Both the position numbers and the translations under genes were made by a program. From Chloroflexota bacterium (GTDB taxonomy: Bacteria; Chloroflexota; UBA6077; CF-72), in NCBI GenBank assembly GCA_019239775.1, contig JAFAZN010000447.1:1-34231 (forward strand): 34,231 bases of DNA, given 5' to 3'. Every line of letters begins with the position of its first letter. The first letter of the stretch is position 1. Below the pieces are notes generated by a model. That model saw only the letters and a list, made by a program, of their open reading frames with translations. It made no database searches and had not been told where the DNA came from. Positions 14,505 to 23,300 of the stretch are shown piece by piece.

Positions 14505-15050
14505 ATGACCTGGCAAATCGATCCGATGCATACGCAGGTGGAGTTTTCGGCCAAGCACTTCGGCATGATGACGGTGCGCGGGCACTTTCGCGATGTCAAA
14601 GTAACTGGAGAGATCGACCCCTCGAACCTGGCCGCTTCGCATGTCGAGGCCACCATTGATGTCGCTTCGCTCACCACGAACAATCCGCAGCGCGACAACG
14701 ATCTTCGCTCCTCGTACTTTCTGGAGCTCGAGAAGTATCCAACCATCACGTTTGTGAGCACCGCTATTACTCCAGGCGGTGCTGACCGGTTTGCGATGAC
14801 GGGTGACCTGACCGTCAAGGGCGTAACGAAGCCGGTGACGCTGGAGGTCCAGCGCTATGGCGAGATCAATGATGAGCGCATGGGGCACCGCGTGGCCTTC
14901 AGCGCGGAGGGGCAGATCAACCGCAAGGACTTCGGCATGGAATTTGACATGCTCGCGGACAACCGGCTGGTGGTCTCGCACGAGATCAGGATCTTTATTG
15001 AGGCGGAGGTGTTGGAGCAGAAGGCCCCGGTCGGCGCCGCAACCGCCTGA
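14505..15050 (+). CDS. YceI family protein
   Basis: The 181-residue lipocalin-like YceI beta-barrel begins with the typical WQIDPMHTQVEFSAKHFGMMTVRGHF and contains ATIDVASLTTNN, LRSSYFLELEKYPTITF, GDLTVKGVTKPVTLEV and a closing NRKDFGMEFD element. The family binds isoprenoid or amphiphilic molecules such as polyprenols and is often induced by stress. There is no signal peptide, so this member is cytoplasmic. ATG 14505 is set by AGGAGG 7 nt upstream; an in-frame GTG at 14484 lacks one. Control by the divergent MarR protein through the sites at 14410-14478 is likely. Confidence 0.93.
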   Translation: MTWQIDPMHTQVEFSAKHFGMMTVRGHFRDVKVTGEIDPSNLAASHVEATIDVASLTTNNPQRDNDLRSSYFLELEKYPTITFVSTAITPGGADRFAMTGDLTVKGVTKPVTLEVQRYGEINDERMGHRVAFSAEGQINRKDFGMEFDMLADNRLVVSHEIRIFIEAEVLEQKAPVGAATA

Positions 15051-15064
15051 AGCTCAGGCCTGTC

Positions 15065-17524
15065 TCAGGCGGCGAGTGGAGGTACGTCGGCGTTGTGCGC
15101 CAGAAAGTGGGCCTCGGCGGCTTCGGCGGGGACCGGGCGACCAAAGACATAGCCCTGGCCGAAGTCGCAGCCTAGCAGTTGGAGCTGCGCTTGCTGGGAG
15201 GCGGTTTCAACTCCCTCCGCGGTCACGCTGAGGTCCAGTGTTTGGGCCAGCGCCACCACGCTGCGCACAATGGCCGTGTCCTGCGCATCGTGTCCCAATC
15301 CGTCGACAAACGAGCGGTCAATCTTCAAGGTGTCGACCGGGAACCGCTTCAAATACGACAGCGACGAATAGCCCGTGCCGAAGTCATCGATTGCCAGCTG
15401 GACGCCAAGCTCCTTCATGCGGCGCAAGGTCCGCTCGGCGGATTCGGCGTCCTGCATGACCGCGCTTTCGGTGATCTCGATCTTCAGGCAGCGCGCGGCG
15501 ATTCCCGTGGAAGACAGAACTCCCGCGATATCGTCGATCAGATTTGGATCCTGGAACTGTCGCGCTGAGACGTTTACGCTCATCGTCAGAACTTCGTCAG
15601 CACCCGCGAGCGCGCTCCACTTCCGCATTTGCGCGCACGCGGTTTCCAGCACCCAACGCCCAATTGGCACGATGAGCCCTGTGGCCTCCGCCACCGGAAT
15701 AAATGTTGCCGGTGAAATCAGCCCGCGCACCGGGTGGTGCCAGCGGAGCAGCGCCTCCCAACCCAGGACTCGGCCGCTGTCCAGCCCAATAATCGGCTGG
15801 TAGTGGAGCTGGAGCTCCTGTTCAGTCAGCGCGCGGCGGAGGTCCGTTTCGAGCTCCAATCGCTCAATTGCGTTGGTTTCGAGGTTCGGATCGTACAGCT
15901 CGTATCGACTGCGGCCGTTATCCTTGGCCTTGTACAGCGCAAGGTCCGCATTGCGCAGCAAGCGCTCCGGCCGATCACCTGAGAGATCGTTGAGCGAAAG
16001 CCCGATGCTGCTGCTGACGACGACTTCGCGTTCGGCGACAGAAAACGGCTGGTGCAGCATGTCTGAGATGCGTTCGGCCATGGCGACGGCTTCGCGGTCG
16101 TCGTGCACCTCCGGCAGCAGGACAACGAATTCGTCGCCGCCGAGGCGGGCCACCGTATCACCCGGGCGAACGGTCGCTGTCAATTTGCGTCCTACTGCGA
16201 TGAGCAGCTCGTCGCCGGCGTGATGTCCAAGACTGTCGTTGATCAGTTTGAAATTGTCGAGGTCCAGCAACAACACCGCCGCTCTACGGCCATCGGCGTG
16301 CGGTCGTACCAGGATCTGCTCCAGGCGGTCCAGCAGGAGTGCGCGGTTCGGCAAACCGGTGAGGGTGTCGTGGTACGCCATCCGTACCAGCTCGTGCGCG
16401 CGTCGCGCGGCCTCCAGCGCGAGCCGGACGCGTTCGGCAATGAGTCCAAAGAACTCCAGGTCGTCTCGCTTGAAGGCGCCCGGGCCCTGACCGACAATGC
16501 CCAGACATCCAGTGCAGCGTGACTGGCTCAGGAGCGGCAGCACCAGCCAACTGCGCGAGAGTGCGTCATCCAACCAGACTCGGGCCTGGCTGGTGGACGC
16601 CTTGCTCACGAGGTCCAGCCCGAACGCGCGTGTGTGCGCATCCGCCACGTCGCACCCGATCAGCAGCCGTTGGCCTTCATCCAGGTGCATGAACGCGAAC
16701 TGCACGCCGGCGACCTGCCGAAGATGTTCAGTCACACTCTCGAACACCTCGTCTGCTGACAGCCCGCCCGACAGCGATCGTCCGAGTCCGTCGAGGGCAA
16801 CCAGGTGTTTCGCCTTTCGATTGCGCGCCGCGATGTACAGGAGGGTCATCTGCGAAACGACGCCCGGAATCAGGCCCACCAGCATCCAGTTCGGGTCCTT
16901 GACCCAGACGAATGCAGCCAGCGCTCCGATCATGGCCAGCGCCGGCATGGTTGGCATCGTTTGCTGCGCGTTCTGCGCTGCGCGCCGCCAGAACGAACCA
17001 CCACCGACCAGTGCGCCGATACCTGCGACCGGGAGCGTGTTGCTGGCGGAGTAGGTGAGCACAATCGCCAGCAGCGCGGGGAACTGCAACCAGTCACCGT
17101 TGCCGAGCCGGTCGCCGGTGACGTGAAAGAGCTGCGCCTCGATCGCTGCCAGGCCAACACTGCCCGTGGTACACGCGACGTTGAACCACATCTGGAGCGG
17201 CCCGCGGCGTGCGCGGGTTTCATCGATGAGCATGCCGACGCCGGCTAGCGCCGCGGCAAGCCAGGGCGGCAGCAACAAGACGGCCGCGACGTGTGGAATG
17301 GTGGAGACCGAGACCACGTGGACGGCGCGATCCCCTTCCCGTGTCAGTTCGACTGCCCCGGACTCAGCCAGCACCATGCTCGCCAGCAAGAGGGCCGCGC
17401 CCCACCACGACCATTGCATGCTCGAGGCTGGCAGGCTGAAGGCAACCGCCAGTACCCCCAGCCCGAGAAGGTAGGTGCCGCAGACAAAGACGTAGACGCG
17501 GCGCGGCATGGTCTGATAGATCAT
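15065..17524 (-). CDS. Membrane GGDEF-EAL cyclic-di-GMP enzyme
   Basis: The 819-residue protein has an N-terminal block of about 7-8 membrane helices (to about residue 235) and a GAF-like domain (about 245-375). A GGDEF domain follows with intact GGDEF at 462-466 and an I-site RPGD five residues before it, then an EAL domain with intact EAL at 590-592 (EALLRWHHP), DDFGTGYSSLSYLKRF and a C-terminal GYVFGRPV. Both catalytic signatures are intact, so it could synthesise and degrade c-di-GMP; the I-site predicts product inhibition of the cyclase. The start was set at ATG 17524; TTG 17533 and ATG 17509 are alternatives. It lies downstream of the S8 protease on the same strand and converges with YceI (14-bp gap). 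The GAF ligand is unknown. Confidence 0.93.
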   Translation of the reverse strand: MIYQTMPRRVYVFVCGTYLLGLGVLAVAFSLPASSMQWSWWGAALLLASMVLAESGAVELTREGDRAVHVVSVSTIPHVAAVLLLPPWLAAALAGVGMLIDETRARRGPLQMWFNVACTTGSVGLAAIEAQLFHVTGDRLGNGDWLQFPALLAIVLTYSASNTLPVAGIGALVGGGSFWRRAAQNAQQTMPTMPALAMIGALAAFVWVKDPNWMLVGLIPGVVSQMTLLYIAARNRKAKHLVALDGLGRSLSGGLSADEVFESVTEHLRQVAGVQFAFMHLDEGQRLLIGCDVADAHTRAFGLDLVSKASTSQARVWLDDALSRSWLVLPLLSQSRCTGCLGIVGQGPGAFKRDDLEFFGLIAERVRLALEAARRAHELVRMAYHDTLTGLPNRALLLDRLEQILVRPHADGRRAAVLLLDLDNFKLINDSLGHHAGDELLIAVGRKLTATVRPGDTVARLGGDEFVVLLPEVHDDREAVAMAERISDMLHQPFSVAEREVVVSSSIGLSLNDLSGDRPERLLRNADLALYKAKDNGRSRYELYDPNLETNAIERLELETDLRRALTEQELQLHYQPIIGLDSGRVLGWEALLRWHHPVRGLISPATFIPVAEATGLIVPIGRWVLETACAQMRKWSALAGADEVLTMSVNVSARQFQDPNLIDDIAGVLSSTGIAARCLKIEITESAVMQDAESAERTLRRMKELGVQLAIDDFGTGYSSLSYLKRFPVDTLKIDRSFVDGLGHDAQDTAIVRSVVALAQTLDLSVTAEGVETASQQAQLQLLGCDFGQGYVFGRPVPAEAAEAHFLAHNADVPPLAA

Positions 17525-17533
17525 CGGCAGCAA

Positions 17534-17558
17534 GGCCGCCTACACGTAGTAGGCGGCC
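17534..17558 (-). terminator. Strong hairpin between S8 protease and GGDEF-EAL genes
   Basis: A perfect 10-bp stem (GGCCGCCTAC 17534-17543 with GTAGGCGGCC 17549-17558) encloses a 5-nt loop. It lies 22 bp after the S8 stop and just before the GGDEF-EAL start. There is no U-tract on the minus strand, so it may be a weak or factor-assisted terminator, an mRNA processing or stability element, or a structure limiting translation of the GGDEF-EAL start. Confidence 0.5.
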
Positions 17559-17580
17559 CGTGGCTCAGTGATGCTTGCGA

Positions 17581-19344
17581 CTAGTCCCACGCCGAACCGG
17601 CCCAGCGGCTACTGTCCCAATAGGCGCTCGCCCAGCGGCTGCCGTCCAAATCCGAGGCGGCCCAGCGGCTACCGTCCCAGTAGGCGCTCGCCCAGCGCGA
17701 CCCATCCCAGTAGGCGCTCACCCAGCGGGAGCCGTCCCAGGTGGCGCCGGCCCAGCGGCTGCCGTCGAGGTAGCTGCTCGCCCACCGCGAACCGTCCCAG
17801 TACGTGTTGGCCCAACGCGAGCCGTCCCACACGAGCGCGTCCGAGCCATCACTCGGCGCAGTACCGGTCAGCGGCAGCGGGACGTAGTGGTTCGATTGCG
17901 GATGGTCAGAGGCGGCGAGGGCTGCAGCGATGTTGAGCGCGCCAGCGTGGTCGGGCTCACCCGGATAGGTGGTGCTCGAGCTGATGAGCAGTTGCTTCAA
18001 CTGCGCCGGTGCCAGGCCATCGTGGTGCTGCAGCAACAGGGCAATTGCGCCTGTCACCATCGCCGCGGACATCGATGTACCGCTCAGGCGGATGTGGCGA
18101 CCATCCGAGGTGATGCGACTCGCAAACTCGGCACCCACCACCGAGCCGTTGCCGTCGACGCCGCGCGACAGCGCGCTCACCACCTTGCGTCCCGACGCCA
18201 CCAGGTCCGGCTTGGCAAAGCCGTCCTCCGTCACACCCCGACTGCTGATCGGGCAAAGGCTGTCATCCGCGGACTCCACGGTCTGGTTATCGTCGAGGCA
18301 GCCGACCGTAATGGCGTACGGATCGTTACCTGGCGCGTACCACACCGCGTCGTCCGCCGAGCCGAGGTTGCCCGCGGCGGCGACGACGGTCACGTTGGCG
18401 CGCCACAGACCTTCGACGGCTGCATCGACCGGACTTACTGAATAACTCGAAGCCACGCCGCTGGAGACAGACAGGTTGACCGCCCGGATGTGATAGGCGT
18501 CACGGTTGGCACCCACCCAATCCAGGCCGCGCAACAGGTCCGACTCGTACGCGATGCCCTGGTCATCGGCGATTTTCACGCTGATAACGGTCGCGGCGGG
18601 AGCGATGCCGTAGTACTGGCCATCCGCGTCGTGGCCGTTGATGATGGCCGCCACATGCGTACCGTGGCCATAACCGTCGCCCGCAGTGGAGGAGTTGGGA
18701 TTGACGTTGACGGCCAAAACCTGACCGGCAAAGTCCGACAGACCGCTATCAACACCACTGTCGATGACCGCTACGGTGATTTTCTCGCCAGTCTCACTGT
18801 GATGATCGCGTGATGCTGCGCCCGTCCAGGCCTCCGTTGCGCCCGAGACAAATGGGTACACCGTCAGGAGATGCGACGGATCGAAGCCGGACTTCGGCGG
18901 CTGGGCTGGCTTGGGGGCCGGAGGGCGTGGCGCCGATTTGCCCCCCGCGTGGAGAAACGTCGACGGAATCACCTGCACCGGTGAATCGGGCGAAACGTAG
19001 CGCACGTTGGGATTCGCCGCGAGCGCCGCCAGCGACGCGTACGGTAGGGTCGCTACAAATGCCGGAACGGACTGGAAATCCTCGCTGACGTGAAGGTCAG
19101 GCACCGCGGCGGCAACCTGGTCCGACACCAGGTCAGGCCGGTTCTTCTGGACGATGACCTGCACCAGGCCACTTGGATCTACGAGGGCCCCGTACTGCAG
19201 GAGCGGATGCAGCTTCTGAGTCGGATCAAGTGAAACGACCGTTGAACTGCTGGCCGCGGCCGCTGGAGCAACCAGCGCCGATCCAAGCAGCAACGTTGCC
19301 GCCAGGACTGAGCCGAAGAATGAAATGCTGCGCCGAACTGGCAC
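17581..19344 (-). CDS. Secreted S8 subtilisin-family protease with WDGSRWA-repeat tail
   Basis: The 587-residue extracellular serine protease has a Sec signal (PVRRSISFFGSVLAATLLLG, APAAAA cleavage region). An I9-like propeptide with LPYASLAALAANPNVRYVSPD near 100-120 and a Pro-rich linker follow. The subtilisin domain has Asp195 (AVIDSGVDS), His227 (GYGHGTHVA), oxyanion Asn326 (AAAGN) and Ser424 (SGTSMSAAM). The last 83 residues are eight decapeptide repeats YWDGSRWASx plus WD. I chose GTG 19344 because GGGAGG lies 7 nt upstream and the signal peptide starts there; the frame is open further upstream but has no sensible N-terminus. Tails of W-S-G/R-type repeats occur in other actinobacterial and Chloroflexota S8 proteases. 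Their role, perhaps cell-wall or glycan attachment, is unproven. It lies divergent from the histidine kinase and upstream of the GGDEF-EAL gene. Confidence 0.92.
   Translation of the reverse strand: MPVRRSISFFGSVLAATLLLGSALVAPAAAASSSTVVSLDPTQKLHPLLQYGALVDPSGLVQVIVQKNRPDLVSDQVAAAVPDLHVSEDFQSVPAFVATLPYASLAALAANPNVRYVSPDSPVQVIPSTFLHAGGKSAPRPPAPKPAQPPKSGFDPSHLLTVYPFVSGATEAWTGAASRDHHSETGEKITVAVIDSGVDSGLSDFAGQVLAVNVNPNSSTAGDGYGHGTHVAAIINGHDADGQYYGIAPAATVISVKIADDQGIAYESDLLRGLDWVGANRDAYHIRAVNLSVSSGVASSYSVSPVDAAVEGLWRANVTVVAAAGNLGSADDAVWYAPGNDPYAITVGCLDDNQTVESADDSLCPISSRGVTEDGFAKPDLVASGRKVVSALSRGVDGNGSVVGAEFASRITSDGRHIRLSGTSMSAAMVTGAIALLLQHHDGLAPAQLKQLLISSSTTYPGEPDHAGALNIAAALAASDHPQSNHYVPLPLTGTAPSDGSDALVWDGSRWANTYWDGSRWASSYLDGSRWAGATWDGSRWVSAYWDGSRWASAYWDGSRWAASDLDGSRWASAYWDSSRWAGSAWD
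17584..17832 (-). repeat. Eight tandem 30-bp coding repeats (S8 tail)
   Basis: The 249 bp encode eight 10-residue units with consensus (Y/T/D)-(W/L)-D-G-S-R-W-A-x-x plus a terminal A-W-D. The DNA is also strongly repetitive, with the codon pattern for DGSRW nearly unchanged, which suggests growth by slippage or unequal recombination. Unit 8 has S for G (DSSRW) and unit 4 has V for A. Copy number could vary between strains. Confidence 0.93.
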
Positions 19345-19551
19345 GCGATTGCCTCCCGATCGACGGCGTTTGGCCGCCGTGTGAATGTCTCGGAACGAGT
19401 GTCGGTACTTTTGGGCGGGCTTGTTACCCCTGCCCGGGGGGATCTCGGCCACCCGCCGCTCTCTGTGTCTGGATGTGACTGACCGGCACACCGGCACCCA
19501 CATTCGCACCCAGGCGCCGCTTGCCACGACGCCGGGACACTGGCCTTAGCC
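19345..19551. other. Divergent intergenic region, possible structured leader
   Basis: This 207-bp region separates the S8 protease (minus) and the histidine kinase (plus). Read on the minus strand it contains nested pairing potential in the S8 leader: GGCGGG with CCCGCC, enclosing CCCC and GGGG runs. I compared it by eye with c-di-GMP, c-di-AMP and TPP riboswitch cores and saw no match. No convincing promoter hexamers were found. Confidence 0.3.
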
Positions 19552-20379
19552 ATGGACCAACTGGCACTGGCGAACGAAGGGGCGTTCGACCGCTGCTTCA
19601 ACAACGAGTTGGTCGCGCTGGTCAGTCACGACCTCGCGACCTCGGCGTCGATCATCAGCGGACTGACCGAGTTGCTTCTCAATACAGACGGCGACCGCGA
19701 CGCCGACAACGTTTCAGCCATCGCCCTGGGGCTGGCGGGTGGACTGTCGCCACAACAGTGGCGCAGTGTGCTCCAGGAGATCCACGACGAGTCGCGGCGA
19801 CTTGCCCAGTTGATGCGCGACCTGGTCAGTGCTCGCGCAGCCGATCGCGAGTTGGTACTGCGACTGGCTCCACTGTCAGTTGATGCGCTCGTAGCCAGTA
19901 CGACTCGGCGCTTCTCGCATCAGTTGGTTCCCGCGCGCGAGGTCCACATCGAACTGCCCGCCCGACCATGCAGGCTGGTTGCAGACGCGGAGCGCCTTCA
20001 GCAGGTGCTTATCAATCTTCTGCAAAATGCCGTCAAGTACTCACCCGACGGCGGCCCGATCCATGTGCGCCTGCAGCGAAACAGAGACGGCCTCTGTCTC
20101 AGCGTGAGGGACGCGGGCATTGGTATCCCTCAGGAATCTCGGCAGCGCATTTTCGAACAAGGTTCTCGCGCGGCGAATTCGAGGCGCAGACAGATCTCAG
20201 GTCACGGACTGGGTCTTTTTATCTGCCGTCAGATTGTGGAGGCGCACGGAGGACGCATCTGGGCCGAAAGCCCCGGCGAAGGCCACGGCACAGTTGTCAC
20301 GCTCTGGCTGCCTTCTCCCAGGCCCCGAGCGAAAGCAGCGCGCTACGCTGCGCTTGCGTCACGCCACTCAGCCGGGTGA
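19552..20379 (+). CDS. Soluble sensor histidine kinase (HisKA-HATPase)
   Basis: The 275-residue kinase has no membrane segment and almost no sensor region. The H-box VSHDLATSASI (His26) is at the start, then a dimerisation helix (LQEIHDESRRLAQLMRDLV). The ATPase domain contains the N-box NLLQNAVKYSPDGG, G1 RDAGIGIP, F-box-like RIFEQG and G2 GHGLGLFICRQIVEAHGG, ending at GTVVTLWLPSP. The proline that normally follows the H-box (HExxTP/HDLRNP) is missing, which could affect phosphatase behaviour. No response regulator gene is in the window, so it is an orphan kinase here. The final 20 or so residues are an Arg/Ala-rich tail encoded where the gene overlaps the convergent STAND gene by 83 bp. Confidence 0.88.
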   Translation: MDQLALANEGAFDRCFNNELVALVSHDLATSASIISGLTELLLNTDGDRDADNVSAIALGLAGGLSPQQWRSVLQEIHDESRRLAQLMRDLVSARAADRELVLRLAPLSVDALVASTTRRFSHQLVPAREVHIELPARPCRLVADAERLQQVLINLLQNAVKYSPDGGPIHVRLQRNRDGLCLSVRDAGIGIPQESRQRIFEQGSRAANSRRRQISGHGLGLFICRQIVEAHGGRIWAESPGEGHGTVVTLWLPSPRPRAKAARYAALASRHSAG

Positions 20380-23300
20380 TATCCATTCCCTCGTAAAGAC
20401 GATCGGGCCGCAGCGTGCGGGTGGTCACACCACGATCAACGTCCCAGATGTGCAGTGTTCCATCAAGACTGGCGCTGGCAGCCAGACGACCATCCGCGCT
20501 CAATCCAACATCCCAAACCGGTGCTGGGTGCTCGCGGAATGTTGCGCGGCATTCCCCGGCTGCCAGGTCCCACACGCGCATCGTGCCGTCCAGGCTACCG
20601 CTGACAGCCCGCCCGCCGTCGGCGCTCAGCGCCACGGACCGTATCTCTCCGGTATGGCCACTGAATTCAGCGATACAGCTGCCGCTCGGAACGTCCCACA
20701 CATGGAGGCTCGAATTAGCGCCGCCGGCCGCGATTCGTCCGCCATTCGCGCTCACCGCGATCGCCAGCAGGACGGTCTCCGCCCGGAGTTCTCCCAGATA
20801 GTCCCCGGTCCGCGCATCCCAGAGACGCACGGTGTTGTCATGCGGTGAGCTTGCCAGGACGCTGCCATCACGCGTCAGTGCAAGCGTCCATGCGGAGGGT
20901 CCACGATCGAGAAGGACGTGGAGGCACTCGCCAGTTCCGGCGTCCCAAACACGTACGCTTCCATCCGCGCCTCCGCCGGCGAGCAAACCACCCTCAGCGG
21001 CAAACCCAACACTCAAGATCGACGTGCCCGTTTTGATGACACGCGTGCAATCGCCAGTGGTCGTATCCCACACGCGAACGCACGCATCCGCGCCGCCTGT
21101 TGCCAGATGTGCACCGGTCTCGCTCACGGCAACGCAGCGCGCCTCGCCGGACGGCGACGGGAACACGCGCAAGCACTCTCCGGTTGAGGTGTCCCAGAGT
21201 CGAACTTTGCGGTCGAGCGTGAGACCCGCCACAACTCGCCCATCGCGACCACTCAATCCAATAGCCCAGAATGCGGCCGCGTGTCCGGCAAGAATGTGCA
21301 AGCACGCGCCCGTCAGCACGTCCCAGATGCGCACCGCTCCGTCAATTCCACCGGTTGCGGCGTACCGCCCATCCGGACTCAAAGAGACGCCCCGAACCTC
21401 TCCAACGTGACCCGTCAGTATTTGCAAACAGCGCCCGCTCGCGACGTCCCAGACGCGCGCGTTGCCGTCCAGGCCACAACTCGCGAGCCGCTGCCCTGAC
21501 GCGCTCAAGGCAACGGCGCGAGTGCCCGCTGGGTGCCCGCTGAGCACGTGCAGACCCTGACCGGTTGCCACATCCCAGAGCCGAATCGTGGCATCCGCTC
21601 CGCCGCTCGCGACGTATGGCGCATCGGCGCTCAGCGCCACACTCAGAACTGCCGCCGTGTGACCACTGAGAACGTGAATGCACTTGCCAATGCGTGCATC
21701 CCACACGCGGACAGTTCCATCCGCGCCACCACTTGCAAGACGCTGCCCGTCCGCGCTGAGGGCCACACTCCAGACCTCACCGACGTGGCCTGTCAAAACG
21801 TGCAGCGCTTCGACGGTTGCTGCATCCCAGATCCGGACGGTGCCGTCGGGTCCGCAGCCGGCGACGCGCTTGCCGTCACCGCTCAGCGACACGCCGCGCG
21901 CCCCGCGCGACAGTCCCTTAAGAACCTGCACACACTCGCCGGTCCCGACGTCCCACAAGCGAACGTTGCCGTCGCCGGATGCGGTCGCAACGCACCGGGC
22001 ATCCGCACCAAGAGCGACTGACCATACCGGCCCGTTACGCGTCAACGCGTCGAGCATCAGCCCTCGACCTGCGACCTCCCACATCCGCATGGCGCCTTCG
22101 TGGGTGCCCGCCAGCACGTAGCGCGCGTCAGCGCCCAGGGCTGTGCAGACAATGGCGCTCATCGGTTCCGCAATCACCGCCTCACTGAGATGCGCGCCTG
22201 CAAGACTGGTGTTTTCGGCGTGTACGGCCAGATACGGCTGCCGCAGCTCCAGGTCGGCCAGGTCGAGTCCGTTGAGATCACCGCGCAGCACGCGCAACAG
22301 GTTGACGACGTTGCCCGGCCCGAAACCCTGCAATTCGGGCGATGTGCCGCGCCAATTTTCAAGCAGGTCTATGAGCCGGCGCTCCACGCCAGGTGGCGCG
22401 TGTTGCGCTGCGAGGAACTTCAGAATGGCAATCCCAATTAGTCGTTCCTGCGTCTGTCGCACATATTCCTTCGCCTGCGCCTGAATCACGGACAGCTCGA
22501 CCAAGAGCCTGGGCTCACCGCGCGCGATTTCCTCCGCGATGTCTTCAACCAGCCGGTCGGTGACGTACTCCAGCACCGCTGATTGCAGAGAAAAGGCGGC
22601 GGCTCCAATTCGGTCGGCACGCTCTACGAGCGAACGCCTGCGTAGCCCCTCGAGGGCTTCCAGCACCGCGCCGAGCCCAACGCTCGGCCCAAGGAGCGAA
22701 AGAAGCGACGCCACACGCATCGGCTCGCGCTCGACGGCCAGGATGCGCAGCACCTGCCGTTCGGGGGCCGTGCTGCGCTCAACCTGATTGCTAAGCAGCG
22801 AACGGATGTCGCCGAAGGGTCCGGCCGCACCGGCCGACTCGAGGAACGCATCAATGTCGCCATCAAACAGCTCACGGATGTTCTCACCGACAAGCTTCAG
22901 TGCGAGACCGTTGCCGCCGAACCGAGTAGTCAGGTTGGTCCATGCCTGAGGCGTGCCTCTAAGCTGCTTGGGCGTCAGCAACACTTGCGTTTCGTCTGGC
23001 CCCAGACCTCCCAGTGCGAATGCGCGAACGGACCCACTTGCGAGGAGCGCCACCTCCCGCGGAGCCTCGCGACTCGACAGCAGCAGGCAGCTTTGATGCG
23101 CGCTTTCGCCGATGGCCTCGACCACGCGGCCGTAGCCCTGCATGCCCTCGCGGTACTGGCCCGCGGGTTTTCCCGGTTCGAAGACCGTCTCGTAGTTGTC
23201 CAGCACCAACAAGCAGCGTGCGGCACGGAGCTGTCGCAACAGCGCAGCCACGCGTTCCGACATGCTCGCTGGCATTGCAAGCTCGTGTTTGGACAAAAAC

